This document shows, piece by piece, positions 32,472 to 44,165 of a stretch of DNA of 64,000 bases. The notes under the pieces were generated by a model. The model was not told the origin of the DNA and did not search any database. It worked only from the letters and a program-made list of their open reading frames with translations. Position numbers and translations under genes: made by a program. This DNA comes from Cepaea nemoralis (Eukaryota > Mollusca > Gastropoda > Stylommatophora > Helicidae), in the NCBI GenBank assembly GCA_014155875.1, contig JACEFZ010018161.1:62001-126000 (forward strand), read 5' to 3'. Within the stretch, counting starts at the first letter, position 1. The number at the start of each line of letters is the position of its first letter.

Positions 32472-33507
32472 AGTAGTATATAATGTTGTAACTAAAGCGT
32501 AAATTAGGACTTGAGTCCTTCGTGGTGACGTCATTTTTTTACTATACAAAAGTCATGATCCTATGCTCTGACGTCACCAAACTGGATCCTTTTCGGACCA
32601 CATTTTTTCACAAATTGGCGGTTATTTTCTGGGGTCTGGGTGACCACTTCCGGTTGTCGTGATGACTACTTCCGGTCCATGATTGCCCCCTAACCAGGTC
32701 CCCCTACCCAGGTCCCCCGACCCGGCGCGAACCGGCGCGAACCGGGCGTCGGCACGAACCGGACCTCGACGCGGGTGGGGCACCCCGATGGCGAGACCCG
32801 GCCCAGGGCACCGCGGAGATGACTGATTGGTGTAATCGAACCCCAGTCATGTAGATCCCCTCCTTCGATGAGGAGACCGAAATCAACATGACAGAAAATG
32901 ATTTATTCCATCTCTCGAGTTACCCCGAGAATCAATAGTTGGATTGCATTAATAAACTTTCCACCATGATAGTTAATTCGGCGGGAGTCCCGACCCAGGT
33001 ATCAACATGAGCGCTTGGTGAAAATCTGGTTTAAAAATATACTAGACTCGGATACAATATTAGTAAAAATTAACCCTAAAACATAATTAAACGCCAAAAT
33101 TTCTTGTATGTTTAGTGGAGAATAGTTACGTCAATATAAAACTACGAGTCTAATTTAAAATAAGCCATAACGTACCAAGATAATCATAAAAATATGTAAT
33201 ATTATTAAACCCCACATTTATACCCCCTTAATTATAAAAGTAACCAGGGCACACTAGTCATGGCTCTTGACTCAACCAGAAGTAATAAGCTCCCCTGACC
33301 GCTAGATTTTACCTGCGTGCACAGGTAAAAGGTCACGTGCTGACTCCACTAAGGCTAGCGAGAAACAGTACAATGCCCAGCGATCAATAGATTGATAAGC
33401 TGTGAAGGTAATACACCGGATACCCTCGTCGAGTCGTGGTCGGTGGAAAATATGTAGTGGTCAGTCATGCAAGAATTCAGCAACCAATATGTATTTAAAT
33501 TTGCTGT

Positions 33508-33564
<57 letters not shown>

Positions 33565-34612
33565 ACTCTCTCTCTTTTTTCTATTCTCTCTCTCACTCTC
33601 TCTCCTGCTACCTTTCTGTCTCTCTCACTCCCTCTGTCCCTCTCTGTCTCTCTCTCTGTCTCTCTGTCTCTCTCTCTCTCATTCTATCTCCTTCTCTCCT
33701 TCTATCTCTACCTCTCTAGCTATCTCTCCCACTCTCTCTCACAATGTGTATATGTGTGTGTGCGCGCGTGTGTGTGTTATCAATTACATGTCATTGCAGT
33801 AAGCCCCAACAATGTTTGGTTGGTCGAGTGCCATCATGATGTGCCGTGATGAGCAAAACATATAAGTGAAAACAGCATCGTGTGCCATCATGATTTGCAG
33901 TGTTATATTGTTGGGGCTTATTTTAAATGAGACTCGTAGTTTTATATTGACGTAACTATTCTCCACTAAACATACAAGAAATTTTGGCGTTTAATTATGT
34001 TTAGGGTTAATTTTTTAATAATATTGTATCCTAGTCTAGTGTATTTTTAAACCAGATTTTCACCAAGCGCTTAATGTTGATACCTGGGTCGGGCCTCCCG
34101 CCAAATTAACTATCATGGTGGAAAGTTTATTAATGCAATCCAACTATGCATACTCGGGGTAACTCGAGAGATGGAATAAATCATTTTCTGTCATATTGAT
34201 TTCGGTCTCCTCATCGAAGGAGGGGATCTACATGACTGGGGTTCGATTACACCAATCAGTCATCTCCGCGGTGCCCTGGGCCGGGTCTCGCCATCGGGGT
34301 GCCCCACCCGCGCCGAGGTCCGGTTCGTGCCGACGCCCGGTTCGTGCCGGTTCCTGCCGGGTCGGGGGACCTGGGTAGGGGGACCTGGGTATGGGGTAAT
34401 CATGGACCGGAAGTATTCATCACGACAACCGGAAGTGGTCACCCAGACCCAAGAAAATAACCGCCAATTATTGAAAAATAAATGTGGTCCGAAAAGGATC
34501 CAGTTTGGTGACGTCAGAGCATAGGATCATGACTTTTGTATAGTAAAAAATGACGTCACCACGAAGGACTCAAGTCCTAATTTACGCTTTAGTTACAACA
34601 TTATATACTACT
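32472..34612. mobile_element. 2.1-kb element with ~0.7-kb terminal inverted repeats
   Basis: Left arm 32472-33166 and right arm 33915-34612 are near-perfect reverse complements, ending AGTAGTATATAATGTTG. Both arms carry the TTGATTTCGGTCTCCTCATC and GACGTCA-containing stretches. The loop of ~750 bp holds a (TC)n run and no gene. Flanks GTACTG (32466-32471) and GTCCTG (34613-34618) agree in 5 of 6 bases. A terminal AG and a 6-bp duplication are as known for Polintons. The internal order matches the element starting at 48514. Confidence 0.85.
33512..33740. repeat. (TC)n microsatellite in the element's loop
   Basis: TC-rich run, pure at 33512-33561, degenerate after. Confidence 0.9.
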
Positions 34613-34618
34613 GTCCTG

Positions 34619-34864
34619 TCTATCACTGGGTCTATAGTAATGCCTATTCCACCTGTGCTATACCTATGCCCTGAGCCTGTCATATGTCCTCTCTAACACA
34701 TTCCTAGGACTCCGACACACTCCACCCTTGTGTCGCTTATCTCATAAGTGACATGTCGTCTTATATTCCTATAATTAGTTTGAACTAATTCTTCACAGGT
34801 CTACGAGAGTCAGTAAGTCGTCATGGTTTCCGTGCGTTGCGGCAGCAAATGTAGTTTATATAGG
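34619..34864. other. no gene seen
   Basis: Spacer between the long-TIR element and the 52-bp array. Confidence 0.4.
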
Positions 34865-35395
34865 GTTTGATCTACTGTTTGATCATTTTCGCTACGTGCT
34901 CAATATAGAAGAAGTCGGGGCATAAATACGATCATTTGCGAACCGTGCTCATTATAGAAGAGGCATTGGGGGAGTAAATATAATCATTTGCGCAACGTGC
35001 TCACTATATAAGAGGCAGTTGGGGAATAAATATGATCATTTGCGCAACGTGCTCACTATATACGAGGCAGTTGGGGCATAAATATGCTAATTTGCGCAAC
35101 GTGCTCACTAAAGAAGAAGTAGTTGGGGCATAAATATGCTAATTTGCGCAACGTGCTCACTAAAGAAGAAGCAGTTGGGCCATAAATAAGATCATTTCGC
35201 AACGTGCTCACTATAGAAGAAGCAATTGGGGCATAAGTATGATCATTTGCGCAACGTGCTAACTATAGAAGAAGCAGTTTTGATATAAAAATGATCATTT
35301 GCGCAACATGCTTATTCTAGAGGAAGCAGTTGCGGCATAAATATGTTCATTTGCGCAACGTGCTCACTATAGAAGAAGCAGTGGGGGAGTGTCGT
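34865..35395. repeat. 52-bp array, first locus
   Basis: About ten units with CATTTGCGCAACGTGCTCAC. AACGTGCTCAC starts at 34994, 35046, 35098 and 35150. Also present at 37425-37850 and singly at 40313. Confidence 0.93.
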
Positions 35396-37103
35396 GTCCT
35401 CCTTTAAAGTGTCGTCCCTGGAGTGAGGAGATCCGACACCCACATTATAATATTATTATTTTTTTCCCCTCAATATTCTGGAGAATCCACCCGCTTCCGT
35501 CCAACACACTCCATCAGCCTATGGACACCTTTTCCTATCACTCTCACACTGTCGTACTATGCCCCCTTCTCATACTTCCCCAACGCAACATACTCAACAA
35601 CTCTTGCTTCTAGAAATTAATAAAGATTAATTTATTAAAATAAAAGTGTAACGTGTATGAGACGTGTATGCGAAGAAAATGTGTGACGTGTTCTATAAAG
35701 TGTGTAGACTCTGTCTCTCAGACATCAACTCAGTCAGCTGATCACAGCAAAGATAGACCACAGCACGTTACGTCAGAACAAGTACGTCTCACTCGTTGCC
35801 GGAACCATCTTGCCGGATAATGCTTTGCCTCTGTAGACCTCTGGTAATCCAATTTCATGAACATCCGAAATAGACACCGGTGGTATTAAGAGTTAATCAG
35901 GGACCGGTTGCACTCTACACAATGTCCGTTCCTAATGTTCCTAAACAAACTGCACAAGTCTTTTGCAGTGTGTACGCAGTTAGTTAGTTAGTTAGTTAGT
36001 CGACAGATCATCCTCGTTGCACATCGAACCATTCAGTCCATAAGTGCCAATTAATAATGTTAATTGTTACTGTACTAACACTAGGTACTATTAGCCGGTT
36101 CTCGGTTCGTTACTACTGTCTGATGCTGTGTGGTGCATCAGTATGCATCACTTTTTTTTTGGAATCAATTTCCTTCTAGCGTAAGTTACGTTTCTGTATG
36201 CAACTTTATTGACTCTTGAACTGGTGTTCTTCAGAATGGGTTTTTTAATTCTTTCCCAAAACTTGTAGAGTTTCCTTGGATCTGGTAGGGAACCTAGGAT
36301 AGAAACAACACATCTGGTGATAGTACTAGTCACTGATCCCTTCGGCTGAGTGTAAGCCTATCACCTTGCTTAATGATCTTTAGCTAACTAGACTTAGTCA
36401 CAGAGCAGATTAGCTACCCACCTAGAGTCGAATCAGGCTATGACAAAGAAAGAATATCAGCAAACAGAATGCAGAACCCCGCCCACCAGGGACACCTACG
36501 GGAAGATCCCTATTATCCCTCAATTCTCAACTAGTAAAGCTTATCAACACTTCACTAATCTATTCTAGCTAACCGAGCCAAGTATCACTTCCCTACTCTA
36601 GCTAGTTTCCACTAACAGTGCTAATCATCACACTATAGTTAACAAGGCTACTGCCTAAAGTAATTATAACGAATATATTATAATAGGTTATACCTTAAAT
36701 GGCACTCCTGCAGTCCTATCAATCATATCTACATCTGCCATTATAGGCACGTGTAAAATTAAGTCCCTAATTAACACACGGTAGATATTATTTCCACTAG
36801 GCGCTGCCGTGCCCTGGCACTCTGACTAAAGCATAATTTCAAGTCCTCCCTAGCTGGTCCCAACTCGAGTTTATATGGCAAACTACCCCAGTCAAGAACT
36901 ATTTTCCTGGCTTTAGTCCAGTCAAAGTTGTCATCAATAGTTTAGATTCTCAAAACAAGCCAGCAAGTTTCTGTATACCCCCAACAACAGTTGCAAATAA
37001 CCCCGTCAATCTTCTCGGTGCTCCGGAAACCAAGAATTGACATATGTACTGTCACTTCCGTGCTAAGTACTTCCGTTGTCCCTCTGATATGTTTTATGAC
37101 TTG
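35396..37103. other. long stretch without a gene
   Basis: A 65-bp piece with (GTTA)n at 35978-36045 matches the tail end of the SINE at 45982. Otherwise nothing recognised. A 61-codon minus frame at 36148-36333 (KLYKFWERIKKP) has no known match. Confidence 0.45.
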
Positions 37104-37394
37104 TCAAGGTGATATTTGATTCAGCGCACTCACTTCCTCCTCACTCACCACCAATTTTGTATATGGGCTGACCCCACTGCTTCCATTTGTATTCAAATGT
37201 TGACAAACTGTCACGGCGCTGTCTCCATCACCACCAAATGTGTCAAAATCCGTTAGAGATTTACACGTGCAGCTACAAATATTGTCCTGAGATTTTGACA
37301 TCCGCTGTGTTTTTCCAGTTAGTAAAAATAGATGTCGCTGGCTGATCGTCCGCGTAATCAGAAAATCCTCCGTAATAATCAACCGGATAAACAC
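37104..37394 (-). other. coding-like frame, unknown
   Basis: A 96-codon minus-strand frame. From about residue 32 (MSKSQDNICSCTCKSLTDFD) its composition looks protein-like, and an AACACAG acceptor-like site precedes it near 37305. The next frame is also open nearby. I do not recognise it. It could be an exon or a repeat remnant. Confidence 0.25.
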
Positions 37395-37424
37395 ACGGTT
37401 TCATTTTGTGACAGGGAGGCTGCA

Positions 37425-37835
37425 TAAATATGATCATTTTCGCAACGTGCTCACTATACAAGATTCAGTTGGGCCATAAATAAGATCATTTCGCAACGTG
37501 CTCACTATAGAAGAAGCAATTGTGGCATAAGTATGATCATTTGCGCAACGTGCTCACTAAAGAAGAAGCAGTGGGGGTATAAATATGATCATTTGCGCAA
37601 CATGCTTACTATAGAAGAAGCAGTTTTGATATAAAACGATCATTTGAGCAACATGCTTATTCTAGAGGAAGCAGTTGAGGCATGAATATGATCATTTGCA
37701 CAACGTGCTCACTATAGAAGAAGCAGTGGGGAAGGCGGCATAAATATGATCATTTGCGCAACGTGCTCACTATAGAAGAGGCAGTTGGGACATAACTATG
37801 ATCATTTTCGCAACATGCTCACTATGGGAGAGTCA
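37425..37835. repeat. 52-bp array, second locus
   Basis: About eight units of the family seen at 34865, ending where an RTE fragment begins. Confidence 0.92.
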
Positions 37836-38780
37836 GTTGGAATTTCAATCATTACCATTAGCGAATTCTTCACTGCAAAGCCCACACCTTGTTGCCTTTT
37901 TTTCTGCCTGCCCTCCACCCTTCCAAAAAAGGTGTAATTGTTTTCCATAAGTGACCCTTCCTCAGCGAGGCGAGTCTCCTGCAGGCCAGCAATATCAATG
38001 TTAAGACGATTGAGTTCGGCATCAATCACAGCCGTTTTTCTCACATCGTCAATATCGGTCAAGTCAGTGGAAAATCCTGGACACGTGGTTCTCACGTTCC
38101 AGGTTGCAAGCCGTAGCTTGAGGTTTCTATTTTTATTTGTACATGGTGCATTGGTTTTACAGCCTGCGATTCAGATTTTGTCCTAGCCCCAAGCACCCAT
38201 TGAAGCAGGCAGGCTGTGGCGGATCAGCACCCAATTGGCTGGGGCTGCCCAGCTTGAGGCGGGCGGTAGCTGATCAGTGACACCTGTAGGTGTCTCCCAC
38301 CATCAGAGGCAACGCGTGGCGCCCCATGTCTACGCCAGTTGACAGGGACTTATAACCCGTAACAGTTGCCTCTCGCTTTGATTCCGAGACCAGTTAAGAC
38401 CAGGGATGGAGTTATTGCCTCCTCATGCCACAAAGCCTGGGCTAAAATATAGAGATCATGTATTGCCCATGCAGCATGATCCCTCTCTCGGCCTGCCTAG
38501 TTCACTCCAGAGGAAAGGTAACACCCCTGGAACAAGACAAGCTGCAGAAGCTGCCGGATCAGCAAAGCAATGCTCTAACTGTCTGCCTGTCGGAGCTTCG
38601 ATCCTTAACCAGCCGCCAACCAAGGCCTAGGGCCTGGTCTGCCCTGCCATGACATTTTGTCTTTAGGTTGCATTTCCTCGCACCAGGGTAAGGCTTGTAC
38701 CCTCCCAATTGCGCTCTTCCGCCAGAAGCCGTTGGCACAATATGGGGTGTCGGGTTTGATAAGCGCCGCCCAATGAGAGA
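37836..38780 (-). pseudogene. RTE-like LINE 5' fragment (leader plus endonuclease start)
   Basis: The minus strand reads MRTTCPGFSTDLTDIDDVRK, DAELNRLNIDIAGLQETRLA and GVGFAVKNSLMVMIEIP, the N-terminal part of an APE-type endonuclease. It is preceded by about 600 bp of leader shared with 47320-48000. The fragment stops inside the endonuclease. The same domain type occurs in host-annotated craniofacial development protein 2-like entries, which are usually LINE-derived. Confidence 0.85.
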
Positions 38781-38789
38781 TATTGAAAT

Positions 38790-39640
38790 TGTCAGTATGT
38801 GATAGAGATATACATATATATGTGAGAGACTTGTAACTGTCAGTATGTGAGAGAGATATACATATATATGTGAGAGACTTGTAACTGTCAGTATGTGAGA
38901 GAGATATACATATATATGTGAGAGACATTGTAACTGTCAGTATGTGAGAGAGATATACATATATATGTGAGAGACATTGTAACTGTCAGTATGTGATAGA
39001 GATATACATATATATGTGAGAGACATTGTAACTGTCAATATGTGAGAGAGATATACATATATATGTGAGAGACATTGTAACTGTCAGTATGTGATAGAGA
39101 TATACATATATATGTGAGAGACATTGTAACTGTCAATATGTGAGAGAGATATACATATATATGTGAGAGACATTGTAACTGTCAATATGTGAGAGAGATA
39201 TACATATATATGTGAGAGACATTGTAACTGTCAATATGTGAGAGAGATATACATATATATGTGAGAGACATTGTAACTGTCAGTATGTGATAGAGATATA
39301 CATATATATGTGAGAGACATTGTAACTGTCAATATGTGAGAGAGATATGCATATATATGTGAGAGACATTGTAACTGTCAATATGTGAGAGAGATATACA
39401 TATATATGTGAGAGACATTGTAACTGTCAGTATGTGAGAGAGATATACATATATATGTGAGAGACATTGTAACTGTCAATATGTGAGAGAGATATGCATA
39501 TATATGTGAGAGACATTGTAACTGTCAATATGTGAGAGAGATATACATATATATGTGAGAGACTTGTAACTGTCAGTATGTGATAGAGATATACATATAT
39601 ATGTGAGAGACATTGTAACTGTCAGTATGTGAGAGATGTG
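38790..39640. repeat. 47-bp array
   Basis: About 18 units of GAGAGATATACATATATATG plus TGAGAGACATTGTAACTGTC. Each unit contains the self-complementary ATACATATATATGT-type core. Confidence 0.94.
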
Positions 39641-39700
39641 TCAGATACACTGTCAACATTTCTTGGAGACAGAACATTCATGATTATTACATGCTGATCT

Positions 39701-39900
39701 CCTCCGAAGTCGGAGAGTGTCTGCCTGTATGGCGAGGAACCACCAGTCTGCACACCAATAAGCCAGACATGGGACAACGGATACTCACGCAAACCTCAGG
39801 TCCTGTATGACATCACACTGATGTTGGACAACAGGATGCCTTCATCCGACATACAGGACTTCGCGTTGGAGCTCAAGCCAACGAACACAAGCAAGCAAGC
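39701..39900 (+). mobile_element. SINE-like unit with (AAGC)n tail, copy 2
   Basis: 200 bp, close to 22373-22570. The 12-bp duplication ACATGCTGATCT is at 39689-39700 and 39901-39912. Confidence 0.9.
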
Positions 39901-39912
39901 ACATGCTGATCT

Positions 39913-40374
39913 TATCTTGTTATGTCAAGGCTATGCATTTGTATTAAGTTTATGCCATATTTAAATTGTATTGTAGTCAGAAATACCTGGTGATTTCCTG
40001 TTAAATACAACGCTTCATTTGGGTTCATTGCTCAGACATGGCGGATTTTATTCTCTCATGACAAGATGCTGAACTTGACTGCTCCACTTACAGGCAATGA
40101 GCTTACATGCTGTATCACATAACATACTGTAGCACTATTAGCATCATTTGTGTAAATTACATAAGTCTCCTATATCAGTCAGTTATATATCATATAATGT
40201 AATTATATCATTATTTAGTTATTACGTTATAATACAATTATACCACCCATCACTTAATTGTTACACTATGTAATTATGGAATGTAATTATGTCAACTGTT
40301 GTAACACGATGTAGTTGGACCATAAATATGATAATTTGCGCAACGTGCTCACTTTAAAAAAAAGCAGTTGGGGC
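39913..40374. other. AT-rich spacer with one 52-bp satellite unit
   Basis: A lone unit (CATAAATATGATAATTTGCG) at 40320-40373. Otherwise no gene. Confidence 0.6.
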
Positions 40375-40572
40375 ATGGTCTAGCACCATATAGCCAGTGA
40401 CATAACACGACCCACTGGATGTCTGTAGAACATGGTCTAGCACCATATACCCAGTGACATCACACCACCCACTGGATGTCTGTAGAACATGGTCTAGCAC
40501 CATATACCCAGTGACATAACACCACCCACTGGATGTCTGTAGAACATGGTCTAGCACCATATAGCCAGTGAC
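40375..40572. repeat. 57-bp array
   Basis: About 3.5 units starting CATGGTCTAGCACCATATAG at 40375, 40432, 40489 and 40546. Confidence 0.92.
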
Positions 40573-40635
40573 ATCGCAGATGGACTCAGGCGAGAAAGTG
40601 ACGTCGACGAATTGCGCAACTGTTCCTCACTTTAA

Positions 40636-41010
<375 letters not shown>

Positions 41011-41034
41011 TAATGTGTACTTCTTTTAGTTATA

Positions 41035-41860
41035 ATTGTTTCTATGATTGTCCCGAGATGTGATGTTAGGGAGATCGGTCTATATGAGTCGACTCTCTGT
41101 GGGTGTTTCTATGATTGTCCCGAGATGTGATGTTAGGGAGATCGGTCAATATGAGTCGACTCTCTGTGGGTGTTTCTATGATTTTCCCGAGATGTGATGT
41201 TAGGGAGATCGGTCAATATGAGTCGACTCTCTGTGGGTGTTTCTATGATTTTCCCGAGATGTGATGTTAGGGAGATCGGTCAATATGAGTCGACTCTCTG
41301 TGGGTGTTTCTATGATTTTCCCGAGATGTGATGTTAGGGAGATCGGTCAATATGAGTCGACTCTCTGTGGGTGTTTCTATGATTTTCCCGAGATGTGATG
41401 TTAGGGAGATCGGTCAATATGAGTCGACTCTCTGTGGGTGTTTCTATGATTTTCCCGAGATGTGATGTTAGGGAGATCGGTCAATATGAGTCGACTCTCT
41501 GTGGGTGTTTCTATGATTTTCCCGAGATGTGATGTTAGGGAGATCGGTCAATATGAGTCGACTCTCTGTGGGTGTTTCTATGATTTTCCCGAGATGTGAT
41601 GTTAGGGAGATCGGTCAATATGAGTCGACTCTCTGTGGGTGTTTCTATGATTGTCCCGAGATGTGATGTTAGGGAGATCGGTCTATATGAGTCGACTCTC
41701 TGTGATGTTAGGGAGATCGGTCTATATGAGTCGACTCTCTGTGATGTTAGGGAGATCGGTCTATATGAGTCGACTCTCTGTGGGTGTTTCCATGATTTTC
41801 CCGAGATGTGATGTTAGGGAGATTGGTCAATATGAGTCGACTCTCTGTGGGTGTTTGAAC
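41035..41860. repeat. 67-bp array after the H3 fragment
   Basis: About 12 units with CGAGATGTGATGTTAGGGAG and GAGTCGACTCTCTGTGGGTG, starts 67 apart (41101, 41168, 41235). Near 41690-41780 two shortened units of about 39 bp lack the TTTCTATGATT part. Confidence 0.94.
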
Positions 41861-42987
41861 TGTTGTTTATTGGTATGACTGTCGCCTTTTCCCAAAGAAC
41901 CCTGTTTGCAGATTCCACAGCAACGTCTGTCAGTGTCTTGACGGCTAATACACGAGTTCCTCCATGGTGGTGTTAATTTGTTGCTGTCCGGTCTGTCTGT
42001 CTGTCTGTCCGGCCTGTGTGTCTGTCTGTCTGTCTGCCCTCAAAGCCAGACAAATACTAATAATGATACTAGTAATATACTAATAATGATAATAAGGACA
42101 AGGAAATATAGTTTGCAACTCTTTCAAGAACATTTGTTTTGGACAATTTGGACAATTTGTTTCTTTGTATATATTAGTTTTCCTATGCTCAAGCCAACTT
42201 CCCTACTTTTGATTGATTCTTAAGCAATCCAGTAGCAATGAAGCTCACCAATCCAGAGATGCGTGATCAACACTCCCAACGGACAGAAGGGAGCGCGTTA
42301 AACTCCGGATCTGGGCGTTTCGGAGGCAGGGGAAGCTTCTGAGAGCACACATATTTTTGGAGAATCCCTTTATAAATGAAAGTAGGTCGTGGCCTTCGGA
42401 CTTAAAAAAACAACAACCGGGGTCCCTGCCCATGTGTGGGACCCGTATGGGTTGGGTGGATGCGTCTTGGAGTGGGTGTGGCTTGAGTACTTGCACTGGA
42501 CTACAGGAGGAGAGAGAAACAGACTCGGTAACCCGGAGACGGTCCGGTTGCCGGCGGAATGAGGAGGCAAAGAACCAGTGCCTAAAACCCATGTATTCTA
42601 TGTGTGGGCCTGACTGGAGGAATGGCAGCGAAAGTATGACAGGGGGAGGACTGTTAGGTACGCAATTTTCCACCGAGAAACCCAGTAAAAACAAGCCCAG
42701 TTGAAAAAGCCCAGTAAAGCCAGCACAGTTTGTCTAGCCAGCCCATTTCCCCGACTTGTAATAGAGTTGTAATAGCAGTGTCAGTTAGCAGGAGAAGAGT
42801 GTGAGTGCTGTTTGTGTGTGTAGAGACCAGAACTCAGGCGTGCAATCATCATCAGTTGCTAACCGGGGTCTCCTGTGTTGGACCTAAAAATGACCGTTAG
42901 GGGGAACTGGCTGTAGGGGGTCTTAAGCTGGCTCACACCCCCGGTGGCTGGGACCGATTTCCTGGCTACTTTTCCACGTTGTCTCTG
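41861..42987. other. no gene seen
   Basis: Contains a (CTGT)n run at 41990-42035. The frame at 42245-42694 (-) has no recognised motif. Confidence 0.45.
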
Positions 42988-43223
42988 TTATTTTGTACTG
43001 TGGACAGCCCAGGAAATCGGCCCAGGAAATCGAATGTGGTTGCCTTGGCAGTTTGCGCATTGCCTGGCTGGTTTCGCATCTTTATAGTTGTTGTCCCTTT
43101 TGGCAGCTGGGCATTCCCTAAGCCAGTGGTCTTTGCTGCAGAATCTGCAAACAGGGATCTTTTCCCTGCAGTAGGATGCTGTATGGCTTAGCCCCTGACA
43201 ATTTGAACATTGTGTGACTGGGA

Positions 43224-43224
<1 letters not shown>
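42988..43224 (-). pseudogene. LINE ORF1-like CCHC zinc-knuckle fragment
   Basis: The minus frame contains CSNCQGLSHTASYC (C-x2-C-x4-H-x4-C), CRFCSKDHWLREC (C-x2-C-x3-H-x4-C) and the start of a third knuckle, CANCQGNH. Such triple knuckles end the ORF1 proteins of Jockey/I-type LINEs and bind the element RNA. The frame is cut off on one side by a (GA)n run at 43228 and on the other by a short GATTTCCTGGGC duplication. Confidence 0.72.
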
Positions 43225-43227
<3 letters not shown>

Positions 43228-43287
<60 letters not shown>

Positions 43288-43360
43288 GAGAGAGAGAGAG
43301 ACAGAGAGAGAGAGACAGAGAGAGAGAGACTGACAGACAGAGAGAGAGAGACACACACAC

Positions 43361-43421
<61 letters not shown>

Positions 43422-43430
43422 GCATCCTCA
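43228..43430. repeat. (GA)n microsatellite with GACA interruptions
   Basis: Starts directly at the CCHC fragment. Confidence 0.95.
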
Positions 43431-43672
43431 CAAGAACATTCAAAATTGGGAAACAATGCGAAAACATGTAAAATATGGAAAATGGTGATGAATATATGGT
43501 ATACATTGTGTAACCTAACAATAAAGTAGTGGTCCAGTCTAGTAAGATAATTCCTGGAATTGACATAAACATGATGAAATAAGCAGTGCATGTTAAATTC
43601 AATTGGCAGTAAAATGCTAATATGAAAGATGAGGATACAGAAATAAAATATGGCATAATGATATGCTTGCGC

Positions 43673-43675
<3 letters not shown>

Positions 43676-43710
<35 letters not shown>

Positions 43711-44048
43711 TCCATTTATTTTTCTTTCACGCACACTGGCACACTAACTCTCTCATTGTCTTATTCTCTCCCTCTCTCCCACTCACCATTTCTCTCTCTC
43801 ATGCTTATACGCACTCGCTCTCACACTCGCCATCACTTACACACACAAATACTCACATATTCCCTCTCACCCAATCTCTCACTCACCCTCCCACTTATAC
43901 TCACGCTCTCTCTCTCTCTCCCTCTCACTCACTCGTTCACTCTCTAAATCACACTAAATCACTCTTTTATTCGCACACACAGACAAGCAAACAGACACAC
44001 ACACTAACTCACTCTCACTCATTCACTTTCTCATGCACTATCTCACTC

Positions 44049-44099
<51 letters not shown>

Positions 44100-44165
44100 C
44101 ACTCACTCGCTCTCACACTCACTCACTCGCGCACATACACGCATACTCACAAATTCTCTCTCACT
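43676..44165. repeat. (CT)n and CTCA-rich low-complexity tract
   Basis: Pure CT runs at 43676-43704 and 44052-44095, degenerate between. Confidence 0.93.
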
